A stretch of DNA of 49,951 nt from Deinococcus ruber. Lineage in GTDB: Bacteria > Deinococcota > Deinococci > Deinococcales > Deinococcaceae. Position 1 is the stretch's first letter. Each line of letters begins with the position of its first letter. Below are positions 18,489 through 27,350 of this stretch, piece after piece. Position numbers and translations under genes: made by a program. The notes beneath the pieces are model-generated. The model was given only the letters and a program-made list of their open reading frames with translations. It made no database searches and was not told the origin of the DNA. The DNA lies in assembly GCF_014648095.1 (NCBI RefSeq), contig NZ_BMQL01000031.1, positions 1 to 49,951 on the forward strand. Direction: 5' to 3'.

Positions 18489-18494
18489 TATCCT
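18489..18494 (+). promoter_or_regulatory. Probable -10 box of a leaderless promoter
   Basis: TATCCT lies 5 bases before the ATG at 18500, preceded by TGGG. No Shine-Dalgarno sequence is present. A 30-base block around it is repeated almost identically at 19160-19190 before another secreted-protein gene. Leaderless transcripts with a -10 box just ahead of the start codon are common in Deinococcus. Confidence 0.5.
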
Positions 18495-18499
18495 GCACC

Positions 18500-19111
18500 A
18501 TGCGAACACTGCTGCTGACCTTGCTGCTGAGTGGAATGGCGAACGCGGCCACGACGCTGTACACCGTCACCGTCAAGACCAGCCCGCCCTTCCTGCACAA
18601 CGTGTTTCAGGTGTATGCCGGCAGGAGGGCGGTGCTCGGAACACCCCTGGCGAGCGTGATGGGAACAACCGCCACCTTCAAGCTCGCTGCTGGGATCTAC
18701 ACGGTGATTGCCACCCAAGCTGACGATGTGGTGCAGCAATACGAGGAAGGACGGGCACAGTTTACGGTTCGCAGCAACCAGGCCGTCACAGTGCCCATTG
18801 ACCCCTACCCCGTGATGGATCAGGCGGGGAAGGCCACGTTGAGCCGTCTGCTGAGCGGCCTCAAGGGACGCCCGGTTGCCTGCGAGCCGGGGGCGGTCAA
18901 CGACCTGTGCGCAACGGTGATGTCGCCCGTTCAGCGGGTTGCGCACCGTGTGGACACGGTGACTCACGCGAAGAGGTTGGAGTTCTGGCAGGGCGTCGAG
19001 GCGGATGAGGGACACTGGACGGGCAAGATTGTGGTTGGGGCAAACACCTATGTGCTGTACATCCTGCCGCTGGATGTGACCCGGTCGTTTCTGGTGTTTG
19101 AGCGGGAATAG
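18500..19111 (+). CDS. Secreted protein of unknown function
   Basis: This 203-residue protein starts at MRTLLLTLLLSGMANA, a compact signal peptide. The mature part opens with a beta-rich segment (LYTVTVKTSPPF and an AGIYTVIATQAD repeat-like strand), which resembles carboxypeptidase-regulatory or immunoglobulin-like folds. Two cysteines (ACEPGAVNDLC) may form a disulfide. The upstream extension of the frame is rejected because the -10-like TATCCT lies there. The next gene (19175) has the same leader DNA and signal-peptide start but an unrelated mature sequence. Confidence 0.65.
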   Translation: MRTLLLTLLLSGMANAATTLYTVTVKTSPPFLHNVFQVYAGRRAVLGTPLASVMGTTATFKLAAGIYTVIATQADDVVQQYEEGRAQFTVRSNQAVTVPIDPYPVMDQAGKATLSRLLSGLKGRPVACEPGAVNDLCATVMSPVQRVAHRVDTVTHAKRLEFWQGVEADEGHWTGKIVVGANTYVLYILPLDVTRSFLVFERE

Positions 19112-19163
19112 GCAGCTGGCGGCGGAGGGGTGCCTGTGCATCCCACTCTGGTGACGCATTGGG

Positions 19164-19169
19164 TATCCT
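19164..19169 (+). promoter_or_regulatory. Probable -10 box of a leaderless promoter (second copy)
   Basis: TATCCT lies 5 bases before the ATG at 19175, in the same arrangement as at 18489. The surrounding 30 bases (TGGGTATCCTGCA through the first codons) differ at only about one position from the first copy. Confidence 0.5.
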
Positions 19170-19174
19170 GCAGC

Positions 19175-19687
19175 ATGCGAACACTGCTGGTTTTGGCGGC
19201 GCTGCTGGGTGGGATGGCAGGCGCTCAATCCTCGTCGACGTGGCATGCTCTGCCAGACGGCAGCCAAGTCCGGTCCACCACCGACAGCGGCACAGCGGGC
19301 GTGGCACACGCGCTTGCCACACCGAACGGGATGCAGGCCAACGTGCTGACCATCAACAACGCCGTGTGGGTTGACCCGACCGCGACCGTGGCCTCCTGCA
19401 CGGCCTGGACCAACCTGGGCATGAAGGACGGCGCGGTGGTCCTCCAGGTTCAGTACGGCTCGGACATCATCCCTGATCTCACCCAGGCCCAGCAGGATGC
19501 GCTGAGAAAACAGGACGACGTCCAGGCTGTGTTGACCGCTGACACGCTGTGCCAGAAGGCGGTCGTCCTGTCGCCGGGAAAAACGCTGACGATCGCTCTC
19601 GACAAGCCGTTTGTGATTTCCCAGGCGCTGACAGTGAGCGTGAAGCTCGATGACCGGGGGCGCGTGGTCATGTCGTTCGTGAAATAA
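19175..19687 (+). CDS. Secreted protein of unknown function
   Basis: This 170-residue protein starts MRTLLVLAALLGGMAGAQ, a signal peptide. The mature chain is beta-rich with two cysteines (VASCTAW and TLCQKA) that could pair. The C-terminal half has alternating strands (ALTVSVKLDDRGRVVMSF). No known domain. It follows the secreted protein at 18500 by 63 bases but has its own near-identical promoter, so the two are likely co-regulated rather than simply co-transcribed. Confidence 0.65.
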   Translation: MRTLLVLAALLGGMAGAQSSSTWHALPDGSQVRSTTDSGTAGVAHALATPNGMQANVLTINNAVWVDPTATVASCTAWTNLGMKDGAVVLQVQYGSDIIPDLTQAQQDALRKQDDVQAVLTADTLCQKAVVLSPGKTLTIALDKPFVISQALTVSVKLDDRGRVVMSFVK

Positions 19688-19722
19688 GCCCTGCTGGCCC
19701 TGATTTCTGGCTGAGGCCGCTG

Positions 19723-19842
19723 TCATGCCGGCACCTGATTGGCCGGCCGGTAGAGCACGCCGCGCTGAGTCTCGGCTGGAAATTTTCCCGTCAGTGCCAG
19801 CGTGATGCGTACGCCTGGAATCTCAAATTCGATCACGCTCAT
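19723..19842 (-). CDS. 39-residue hypothetical protein
   Basis: A short frame (MSVIEFEIPGVRITLALTG onward) with GAGAGGTG placed 5-6 bases before the ATG. Composition is that of a real beta-rich peptide. A 19-base stretch immediately upstream (19852-19870, minus strand) recurs at 21954-21972 on the plus strand. No homologous family is known to me. The good ribosome site and sensible composition are the only support. Confidence 0.5.
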   Translation of the reverse strand: MSVIEFEIPGVRITLALTGKFPAETQRGVLYRPANQVPA

Positions 19843-20003
19843 GCGGCACCTCTCAGCAGCTGACACTTCGGGCTAAACGGTGTCTGGGACGTAGAAAAAC
19901 GGCGTAAAGGGCAGGAGTTGGGGGCGGGCGGGTCTGAAGAGCGTCTCTTCGGAGGTGATCGCGCTCCTGCTGGCCTGCTGGGAATAGGATCTTGGGTGTT
20001 CAC

Positions 20004-20032
20004 TTGACAGATAATCTGTATACAGATAATCT
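20004..20032 (+). promoter_or_regulatory. Sigma-70-type promoter of the SRPBCC-MarR operon
   Basis: TTGACA (20004-20009) and TAATCT (20027-20032) are separated by exactly 17 bases. The transcription start would fall near 20039, giving a short leader with AGGAGG before the ATG at 20056. The spacer contains a palindrome (see the operator entry). Confidence 0.75.
20014..20027 (+). promoter_or_regulatory. Palindromic operator in promoter spacer
   Basis: ATCTGTATACAGAT is a perfect 14-base palindrome occupying the spacer between -35 and -10. Flanking bases extend it imperfectly to AGATAAT...GATAATCT. MarR-type regulators bind such sites, and the second gene of this operon encodes one, so autorepression is the likely role. 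Confidence 0.7.
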
Positions 20033-20055
20033 CTGTGTAGACCTTAGGAGGCTGT

Positions 20056-20469
20056 ATGTGGACCTACGAACATCAAGCCATCACCACCGCAACGCCCGAC
20101 GCCCTCTACCGTCTCTGGACCAATGTCACGACCTGGCCCGAATGGAACACGGACCTCCAACGTGCCGACCTCCGAGGGGCGTTCACCACCGGCAGTCACA
20201 TCGACATGCTCAGCGCGCAGGGCACCCTCACGCTGCGCCTGACGGACGTCCAGGAACACCACGCCTTCACGGACGAAGTCGAACTGGACGGCCTGCACGT
20301 CCGTACGACCCACCGACTCGACGCCCTCCCCGACGGACGGACGCGCATCACCTACCGCATGGAGATCACCGGCGAACACGCCGACACGCGTGGCGCCGAG
20401 ATCGGCCCGGCCATCACGGGCGACTTCCCCGACACGGTTGCCGCACTGATCCGCCACGCGGAACGCTGA
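20056..20469 (+). CDS. SRPBCC (START/polyketide cyclase-like) family protein
   Basis: This 137-residue protein starts MWTYEHQAITTATPDALYRLW, with WPEWNTDLQ shortly after. This is the typical first strand, helix and W-P-x-W motif of the SRPBCC ligand-binding fold. The C-terminal helix (GDFPDTVAALIRHAE) closes the cavity. Such proteins bind or modify hydrophobic ligands. AGGAGG precedes the ATG by 5 bases. The stop overlaps the ATG of the MarR gene (TGATG), so the two are translationally coupled. It probably handles the ligand sensed by the regulator. Confidence 0.85.
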   Translation: MWTYEHQAITTATPDALYRLWTNVTTWPEWNTDLQRADLRGAFTTGSHIDMLSAQGTLTLRLTDVQEHHAFTDEVELDGLHVRTTHRLDALPDGRTRITYRMEITGEHADTRGAEIGPAITGDFPDTVAALIRHAER

Positions 20470-20897
20470 TGGCACTCGAACCCGGTGACAGCCCGGGGTT
20501 CCTGTTGTGGCACGCCACCCTGCGCTGGCAGCGACAGGTGACCGCCGCGCTCGACCCACTCGGGTTGACACACGTGCAGTTCGTGCTGCTCGCCTGCACC
20601 TGGTGGCTCAATACGCACGGTGAACAGCCGAACCAGCTCCGACTCGCCGAGCAGGCAGGGATCGACGTGAAGATGACCTCCCAAGTGGTCCGTGTGTTGG
20701 AAGAAAAAGGCCTGATGACCCGGACCATCGACCCGAACGACACCCGCGCCAAGCGCCTGCAGGTGACGTCAGCAGGTGCTGCTCTGGCCCCCCGAGCGAT
20801 CGAGGCCGTGGAAGCGGTCGATCAGCACTTCTTCCAGGCCGGTCTGAACGCCCAGACCCTGGCATTCCTTCGGCAGCTGTCAACGCCAACTGAGTAA
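20469..20897 (+). CDS. MarR-family transcriptional regulator
   Basis: This 142-residue winged-helix protein has an N-terminal dimerisation helix (LLWHATLRWQRQVTAAL), a helix-turn-helix (NQLRLAEQAGIDVKMTSQVV), a wing (GLMTRTIDPNDTRAKRLQVT, including the DxRAK/R motif of MarR) and C-terminal helices. The start at 20469 overlaps the upstream stop; the longer frame upstream is a shadow. It should repress its own operon through the palindrome at 20014-20027 and be released by a small ligand. Confidence 0.9.
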   Translation: MALEPGDSPGFLLWHATLRWQRQVTAALDPLGLTHVQFVLLACTWWLNTHGEQPNQLRLAEQAGIDVKMTSQVVRVLEEKGLMTRTIDPNDTRAKRLQVTSAGAALAPRAIEAVEAVDQHFFQAGLNAQTLAFLRQLSTPTE

Positions 20898-20935
20898 GGG
20901 GAACGCGAACGCCGTTCTGAATCAGGGGATGCCAT

Positions 20936-21751
20936 TTAACGGTAGAGGGTGCAAAAGCGCTGCTCAGCATTGATGAACACCCCGATCGTCGGCTGCCCTT
21001 TCTGGTCAATAGAGTAGTCACTGTCCGCCGGCTTCGCTGCGGCGAGCGGCCCACTTGCCCAGGTAATCAACCCCGTCTTGCCGCTATACCGGAAAGGATC
21101 ACTCCCTAAGCCCATGCTGTAGCGGTTGCCTGGAAGAATTCTCAACTGTCCTCGACCTTCAACATGCCGAGTGCTGGACGCGCTGGCAAAACTATCCTTC
21201 ACAAACGCCATGCAATCGTAGGTGCCCAGGGCTAAGGTTGGCGGAACGCTTTTGGGAGCTGCGGTGACGGGTTGTGCGGACGCTGCTGCAGGCGAGGCGG
21301 TGGGCCCAGTGCTGGACGCTCCGGACGGCGTCGGCGATCCAAGTTGCCCGGCTAAGCTGATCCAGGGCTGGGCGTCGCCTGCGAGTGCAGGCTCGAGCTG
21401 AGCGGCTTTCCTGAGTTCCTGCGTCGCCAGGGGTCCCTTGCCCAACCCGTAGTCAATCAGGCCCTGAAGGTAATACGCATAGCCGTTGTTGGCATCGATC
21501 CTGAAGGCATCCGCGAGGGAAAGTGCAGCAGAATTGAGGGTGCTGGGGGTTGGATTGGCTTCCTTGAGGTACCCGAAGGCGTACGCAATGGCGTTGCCTG
21601 CCGAGAGGAAACTTTTGTCAGGGTGCGTGCTGAGCCACTGCTGTTCAGCACGCAGCACCGCGGTGTGGAAGGCGGCTGTCTGAGCGGGGGTGGCCTGACC
21701 GAGGGCAAGGCACACAAGGGCAAGTGTCAAGGTCGCGAAGGTACGGTTCAT
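20936..21751 (-). CDS. Secreted TPR-like protein with C-terminal beta domain
   Basis: The start at 21751 is supported by AAAGGAG about 8 bases upstream and by the signal peptide MNRTFATLTLALVCLALG. In this 271-residue protein the N-terminal half is helical with TPR-like character (ALSLADAFRIDANNGYAYYL, GLGKGPLATQELRKAAQLEP). A proline/alanine/serine-rich linker (about 145-180) follows. The C-terminal domain contains GTYDCMAFVKDSFASAS and a second cysteine near the end (RFCTLYR), so a disulfide is likely. It is exported; the role is unknown. It is convergent with the MarR operon. Confidence 0.7.
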   Translation of the reverse strand: MNRTFATLTLALVCLALGQATPAQTAAFHTAVLRAEQQWLSTHPDKSFLSAGNAIAYAFGYLKEANPTPSTLNSAALSLADAFRIDANNGYAYYLQGLIDYGLGKGPLATQELRKAAQLEPALAGDAQPWISLAGQLGSPTPSGASSTGPTASPAAASAQPVTAAPKSVPPTLALGTYDCMAFVKDSFASASSTRHVEGRGQLRILPGNRYSMGLGSDPFRYSGKTGLITWASGPLAAAKPADSDYSIDQKGQPTIGVFINAEQRFCTLYR

Positions 21752-21953
21752 AGACTTCTCCTTTCCGCTGTGGCCGACCAGCATCGGCCACAGCGAACCC
21801 TGGCGTGTGGCGTGAATCAGTCGCCATCTCAGACCGCTCGGCATCGATGAGCTGAAGGATACCGTGTGATGAGCCCCCACTTCCTCATGGGGTTCCACCT
21901 TGCGAACCTGCTCTTCAGTCTACCAATTTGCGTCCCAGACACTATTTATCTCG

Positions 21954-21972
21954 AAGTGTCAGCTGCTGAGGC
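21954..21972 (+). repeat. 19-base repeat shared with 19852-19870
   Basis: CGAAGTGTCAGCTGCTGAG occurs here and, inverted, just upstream of the 39-codon gene at 19723-19842. A 14-base part also occurs near 16977. This copy lies about 95 bases before the IS110 left end and may be a remnant of a duplicated leader region. Confidence 0.4.
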
Positions 21973-22080
21973 CGGCACCTTCTTCAGCGTGCGGCTTCTT
22001 GAGATGAACGGCGCCAGGGGACAAGACCCCTCCCAGCATCGGCTCGTCCGTAACATTTTCGTGACTGCTTGTATGTTGGA

Positions 22081-23178
<1,098 letters not shown>

Positions 23179-23357
23179 TCTCCTTGGCACGCTGAGGAAC
23201 GGTCTGCTCGACCTCGAGGGGGCACGATCTACCGAGTTTCAGTCCCAATTTCAACATACAAGCGCATCAGCGTCTTGCTGAGTGCTCAAGAAGATGCTTC
23301 GCTTGAATCGTCACTGTCGCATGGGTCCACGGCCCTGCCTGGGTTTCTGGGAGGTTC

Positions 23358-24053
23358 TTACGCCGTCGGAGCGAGCCGGAGAAACGCACGCACCACTGCT
23401 GGATCGAAGTGCCGACCCGATTCCCGTTCAATCTCCGAGATCGCCTCTTCATGACTCCAGGCACGTTTGTACGGCCGTTCGCTGATCAGCGCGTCATACA
23501 CGTCACAGACCGCGAAGATTCGTGCCACCAGCGGAATGTCCGTCCCGGCGAGCTGATCGGGATAGCCGCTGCCATCCCAGCGTTCGTGGTGCGAACGAAT
23601 GACATTCAGGACGTCTTGTGGGAGGCCCGGAATTCGAAGGGCGAGATCGTATCCCTGCTGGACATGACTCTGCATGATCGTCCATTCCTGCGGGGTGAGC
23701 TTACTGGGTTTCCTGAGGATCGCATCTGAAACACCAAGCTTTCCGAGGTCATGCAGGTACGCCCCTTGCCGAAGATACTCGAGTTCCCGGTCGGTCAGGC
23801 CAAGAGCGTCTCCGAGGCTCGTAGCCATGGTCGCGGTTCGCTGGGTGTGCCCCTGTGTTTCGAAATCCCGCGCTTCCAGCACGACGCCGAGGGTCAGCAG
23901 ACTCGCTTCCAGCGTGGAGCGGACGGCATCGACGGCGCGGCGCAGCGCGAGGACGTGTTCCAGCCGCAGCGCTGTCAGCTCCACCATCCTGCGCATCTGC
24001 GGTGTGATGGACTGCCAGCGGTCCACAGTGCGCAGGACAAGGGCGCCGACCAC
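23358..24053 (-). CDS. HD-GYP c-di-GMP phosphodiesterase (distal part of an amber-split gene)
   Basis: A GTG-started 231-residue frame. Its first residues (VVGALVLRTVDRWQSITPQM) are the end of a GAF domain, followed by a helix and an HD-GYP domain: HTQRTATMATSLG, YLHDLGKLGVSD, HHERWDGSGYP and FAVCDVYDALISERPYK. All metal and GYP residues are present, so c-di-GMP hydrolysis is plausible. It is in the same reading frame as the upstream PAS-GGDEF gene and separated from it by one TAG and two codons. There is no ribosome site before the GTG. It is more likely the C-terminal half of a 619-codon protein than an independent gene. Confidence 0.8.
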   Translation of the reverse strand: MVGALVLRTVDRWQSITPQMRRMVELTALRLEHVLALRRAVDAVRSTLEASLLTLGVVLEARDFETQGHTQRTATMATSLGDALGLTDRELEYLRQGAYLHDLGKLGVSDAILRKPSKLTPQEWTIMQSHVQQGYDLALRIPGLPQDVLNVIRSHHERWDGSGYPDQLAGTDIPLVARIFAVCDVYDALISERPYKRAWSHEEAISEIERESGRHFDPAVVRAFLRLAPTA

Positions 24054-24059
24054 GTGCCC

Positions 24060-25217
24060 CTAACTGAAGACGGGCGTCACGATGCCGCTTTTGACATTCT
24101 GCTGGAGGACATTCGGTAGGGTGTAGGCGGTACTCTGATAATCGGTACTCCAGACGGTTGTCTTGAGACGCTGCACGGCGTGGAGCATGCCAGGCTCAGC
24201 GAGCGGCACCCGGACGTTCAGCGCGGGTTGAGGCATGGGGACGTCGTCCCGGTGGGCCTGATGGGAGAAGAAGGTTTCGGTGTCGTCAATCACGGCATAG
24301 GCCGCCTGATCGAAGTCCAGGAGGTTCAGCAGTCGGTTCAGCGCGTGCTGGATCAGGTCGCCGGGATCTTGGAGGGCTTCAAGCTCCTGGGAAAACGTCA
24401 TGAACGGGTCGGCCTCGCGGCCGCCGAGGGTGCCCCCACCAAGCTGTTCTTTGCGAAGTTGAAGGTGTTCGTCCGCAATGGCGAACGCACGATCGTACGC
24501 CGTGCCGGGTTCGCGAACGGCCATGCCCACACTGAACGCCTCCATGGTTGGCAGCGGCTGCGGAAGGGCTGCATTCGTGTCATCAAGCAGTTCCTGGAGC
24601 GCTGCCTGATCACGGCCAGGGGTGAGCATCACGAACTCGTCTCCGCCCCACCGGCAAAGGATGGTTTCTGCAGGCAGCGCGGCGTTCAGGGCATGGGCAC
24701 AGCGGCGAATGTGGGTGTCCCCGCCCGTGTGTCCGTGAAGCGCGTTGATGCTCTTGAGTTGATTGAGGTCAATGATCGCGACAACATACGGGAGCGGCAA
24801 GTTCTGAAGGGCACCTTGAAACGCAGCGCGGGTCAAACACCCAGTCAGCAGGTCGTGGTCGGCAGGGACTGTGGCTCCAGCGTGCTTGGATAACGGTTTG
24901 ACCTGCACGATCAGGCCACCGTGATGTGGATACAGGGTGACGTTGATCCACGCGTTGTGGCGCAGGCCAAACGTGTCAAACTCGGTCCGCTGTTGCGTCA
25001 TCAGGGCGTGTTGAAAGGCATCTTTGAGTTCCTGAGTGGCTTTCTCAGGGACGGCTTCTTCGAAGGTTGAGCCGAGCAGCTCAGGGGCTTGTTTTCCCCA
25101 GGCCTTGAGGGCGAACGTATTGACGAAGGTAAAGCGGCCTGCATGGTCGAGGATGAAGATGATATCGTCCACCCAATCGAACGGATGTACGCCCTTGGAT
25201 GGAGACAGATCAGTCAT
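24060..25217 (-). CDS. PAS-GGDEF-GAF protein (proximal part of an amber-split gene)
   Basis: 385 residues. The PAS domain (about 12-110) has DDIIFILDHAGRFTFVN and WINVTLYPHHGGLIVQV. The GGDEF domain begins ADHDLLTGCLTRAAF, has IIDLNQLKSINALHGH, and an intact GGDEF at 191-195, though LNQ replaces the usual LDx metal context. A GAF domain starts near 270 (DPGDLIQHALNRLLNLLDF) and is cut at PVFS by TAG (24060-24062). Translation in frame beyond the TAG completes the GAF and adds HD-GYP. Either a C-to-T change in a CAG codon made this a pseudogene, or readthrough yields the full enzyme. It could both make and break c-di-GMP if whole. Confidence 0.82.
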   Translation of the reverse strand: MTDLSPSKGVHPFDWVDDIIFILDHAGRFTFVNTFALKAWGKQAPELLGSTFEEAVPEKATQELKDAFQHALMTQQRTEFDTFGLRHNAWINVTLYPHHGGLIVQVKPLSKHAGATVPADHDLLTGCLTRAAFQGALQNLPLPYVVAIIDLNQLKSINALHGHTGGDTHIRRCAHALNAALPAETILCRWGGDEFVMLTPGRDQAALQELLDDTNAALPQPLPTMEAFSVGMAVREPGTAYDRAFAIADEHLQLRKEQLGGGTLGGREADPFMTFSQELEALQDPGDLIQHALNRLLNLLDFDQAAYAVIDDTETFFSHQAHRDDVPMPQPALNVRVPLAEPGMLHAVQRLKTTVWSTDYQSTAYTLPNVLQQNVKSGIVTPVFS

Positions 25218-25561
25218 AAAAAGATACTAATCGTCTATGGAATCTGAAAGGTTTCTATCGCACATACCATATGGCGCGTCACTGTTTCATAATGTGGAGC
25301 ATCCGTCGTGGCCGTTCGGGTCCATTTTCAAACAGTCTGCTCATTCTCCGACGTGAGAGCGTGCGCTGCGCTGGGTTTCAGGTGCACGTTTCCAGAAACC
25401 TCGCTCACCGGCGGGTGAACGTGGAAGGCACCCTGATGGCCAGTTCATCATCAATCTCCATTCAGGGCATTCCTGAGCTCCACACGTGCGAGGTCAGCAA
25501 CAGTTCCTCAACGGTGTGCTCAAGTCGCGACACATCATCCATCTTTCGTGTCCGCAGGCTG
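25218..25561. other. Non-coding region upstream of PAS-GGDEF gene
   Basis: Lower GC than the surroundings. TAGTAT about 10 bases before the ATG at 25217 (minus strand) may be a -10 box. The only open frame (25271 onward, plus) has no ribosome site and shadow composition. Confidence 0.4.
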
Positions 25562-25689
25562 CTAAGTACATCCTTGCTACCATTTCAAGACTTCGCAGAT
25601 AATACTGCATGTCTACATGCCCTCTAGGACGCATTTTCCTCGCCCTCATCCCGTTTCGATAATCTAAATCTTTACAAGGATGTACTTAG
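25562..25689. repeat. 128-base element with perfect 15-base terminal inverted repeats
   Basis: CTAAGTACATCCTTG (25562-25576) and CAAGGATGTACTTAG (25675-25689) are exact reverse complements and bound a short AT-richer segment. The right end interrupts the TPR-type reading frame at 25690. Size and structure fit a MITE-like non-autonomous element. No target duplication was identified by eye. Confidence 0.5.
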
Positions 25690-26197
25690 TTGCCACTGCG
25701 TTCGATTCTGGGAGTCGCTGCAGCTGCCACTGCACCCACGGATCGATCAGCGTGGTGGTTTCCAGCGCCGCCCGCACCCGCGCGGTGTGCTCCGCTGACC
25801 CCAGCACCTGCAGGAAGTATGGCAGCGCCCACAGCATCTCCACCACACTCCGGAGGTCCAGCGCCAGCTGTAGACTGATGCGGCACGCCTGTAGCGCCGC
25901 CCTGGGCTTGGCCGTCCAGCAGCGCCACCCGGCCGGAAACGGCATGCAGCAGCACCCGCGCCAATGGATCGGCGCACTCCTCCTCCCGCGCCAGCGCGTC
26001 CGCACACAGCTGCCGCGCGCGCCGCCCGCTCTGTCGCGTCCTCTCGCAGCGCGTCCTCCAGCCGCGCGAACGCCACGAACGCCCCCACGCCTGTCCCTCC
26101 AACTCGATCCGCTGCGCGACCGTCAGGCCCGCTTCGTACGCCTCGGTGCTGCGCGGGAAGTCCAGCGCGTGAAAGTGCGTCACGCCCAGACTGAGGG
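25664..26197 (-). pseudogene. Fragment of a TPR-type regulator-like gene
   Basis: Protein-like blocks occur in shifting frames: THFHALDFPRSTEAYEAG and LTVAQRIELEGQAWG, then ALREDATERAAR, then RVLLHAVSGRVALLDG and ACRISLQLALDLRSVVEMLW, then ATTLIDPWVQWQLQ-like text. This alpha-helical alternation resembles the TPR region of large ATPase/SARP-type transcriptional regulators. At least two frameshifts are present. The 5' end is cut by the IS3 element at 26198 and the 3' end by the 128-base inverted-repeat element. No active product is expected. Confidence 0.6.
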
Positions 26198-27258
26198 TGA
26201 GTCAGTTTTGCGTACATGGAGTGAAGCCCCGATCAGAGGAGGCACCACCATGACCAAGCGCAACACGGACACAGCCGAATTGAAACGGGACGCCGTGGGA
26301 CTTGCCCATTCCAGCGAACACATCGCGGGCACAGCCCGCAATCTCGGGATTGGCCTTTCAGCGTTACGGAAGTGGATCAAGGCCGAGCAGCACCACCCGG
26401 AGCAGGCGTTTCCCGGCCAAGGACGCCAGGTGTTGACAGCGGATCGACAGCAACTCAAGCGACTTCGAACAGAGAACGAAATCCTGCGCCAGGAACGAGA
26501 AATAGTAGATAAGCCGCGGCCTTCTTTGCCAGAGAAACAACACGCTGAGAGACGTGTCTCCCTTGCCGTGGCGCACCGAGTATCCGCTGAAGCGCCTGTG
26601 CCTTGGCGCTGGAAGTCTCCAGAAGTGCGTCCTACAGCTGGCACTGGCAACGAAGGCCGACCTCGCAGCATCGCCAGCAGGATACGCTGCTCAAGCAGCG
26701 CATCCGCGAACGTCATCAAGCCAGCAAAGGGCGATATGGAGCACCACGTCTCCAGGCCGAAGGCCAACGCGTGTCTCGTCGCCGCGTCTCACGGTTGATG
26801 CGACATGCTGGCTTGCGGGCCAACGGCCCGCGTCGGTTGGTGCGAACGACGGAGAGTGAGCACCTGCTCGCCGCCCTGCCCCTGACAGCCCTTCAGATGG
26901 CCCCACCCGGACCCGACATCCTGCCCCCGGTCTGCTCCACCACAGCGACAGGGGAAGCCACCACGCCAGTAAGGTCTGTCAGGCAGAACTGGCGCGCATC
27001 GGAGCGCAGGGCAGCATGAGCCGCACAGGAACTTGCTGGGACAACAGCGTGCTGGAAAGCTTTTTCAGCACGCTGAAACGGGAGCTGTAGGGCGACGTCC
27101 CCTTTGAGAGTTGGTGCGCCGCACGGCACGCAATGTTCGAATACATCGAGGTCTTTTACAACCGGTGTCGCCGGCACTCCACCCTTGCCTCCTTGACACC
27201 CTTGGAGTTCGAGCGCCAAGCTCAAGGGGCTTAACCAGTAGGACGCAAAACCGACCCA
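26198..27258 (+). mobile_element. IS3-family insertion sequence relic
   Basis: The left end TGAGTCAGTTTTGCG (26198-26212) is matched by an imperfect inverted copy, CGCAAAACCGACCCA (27244-27258). The element, about 1.06 kb, is shorter than a normal IS3, consistent with an internal deletion seen in the transposase. It sits inside the TPR-type gene fragment. Confidence 0.7.
26250..27234 (+). pseudogene. IS3-family transposase (OrfA/OrfB), frameshifted and deleted
   Basis: OrfA starts at 26250 after AGAGGAGG, with MTKRNTDTAELKRDAVGLA, a helix-turn-helix (GTARNLGIGLSALRKWIKAE) and a leucine-zipper-like LKRLRTENEILRQERE. It then shifts frame near 26500, before the KAAAFFARE segment. OrfB pieces follow in other frames: ASYSWHWQRRP, GRYGAPRLQAEG and SRRRVSRLMRHAGL. 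After a deletion come HSDRGSHHASKVCQAEL, GTCWDNSVLESFFSTLKREL, a TAG, then FEYIEVFYNRCRRHSTLA. The first catalytic Asp region is missing, so the element cannot transpose by itself. Confidence 0.8.
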
Positions 27259-27350
27259 TGCTCACCAAACCAGACTGAACTAATCCTCCACAGGGGTCTT
27301 GCAATACCACCGCACGCCGTCAAACACTAGGTCAGCTGGGCTTCGGCAGG

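Noticed and set aside
18119..19726. 535-codon minus-strand ORF
   Set aside because: His/Arg/Gln-rich shadow over three plus-strand genes with good start signals.
25271..25627. 118-codon plus-strand ORF upstream of the PAS-GGDEF gene
   Set aside because: No ribosome site, Ser/Arg-rich composition, and it overlaps the inverted-repeat element.
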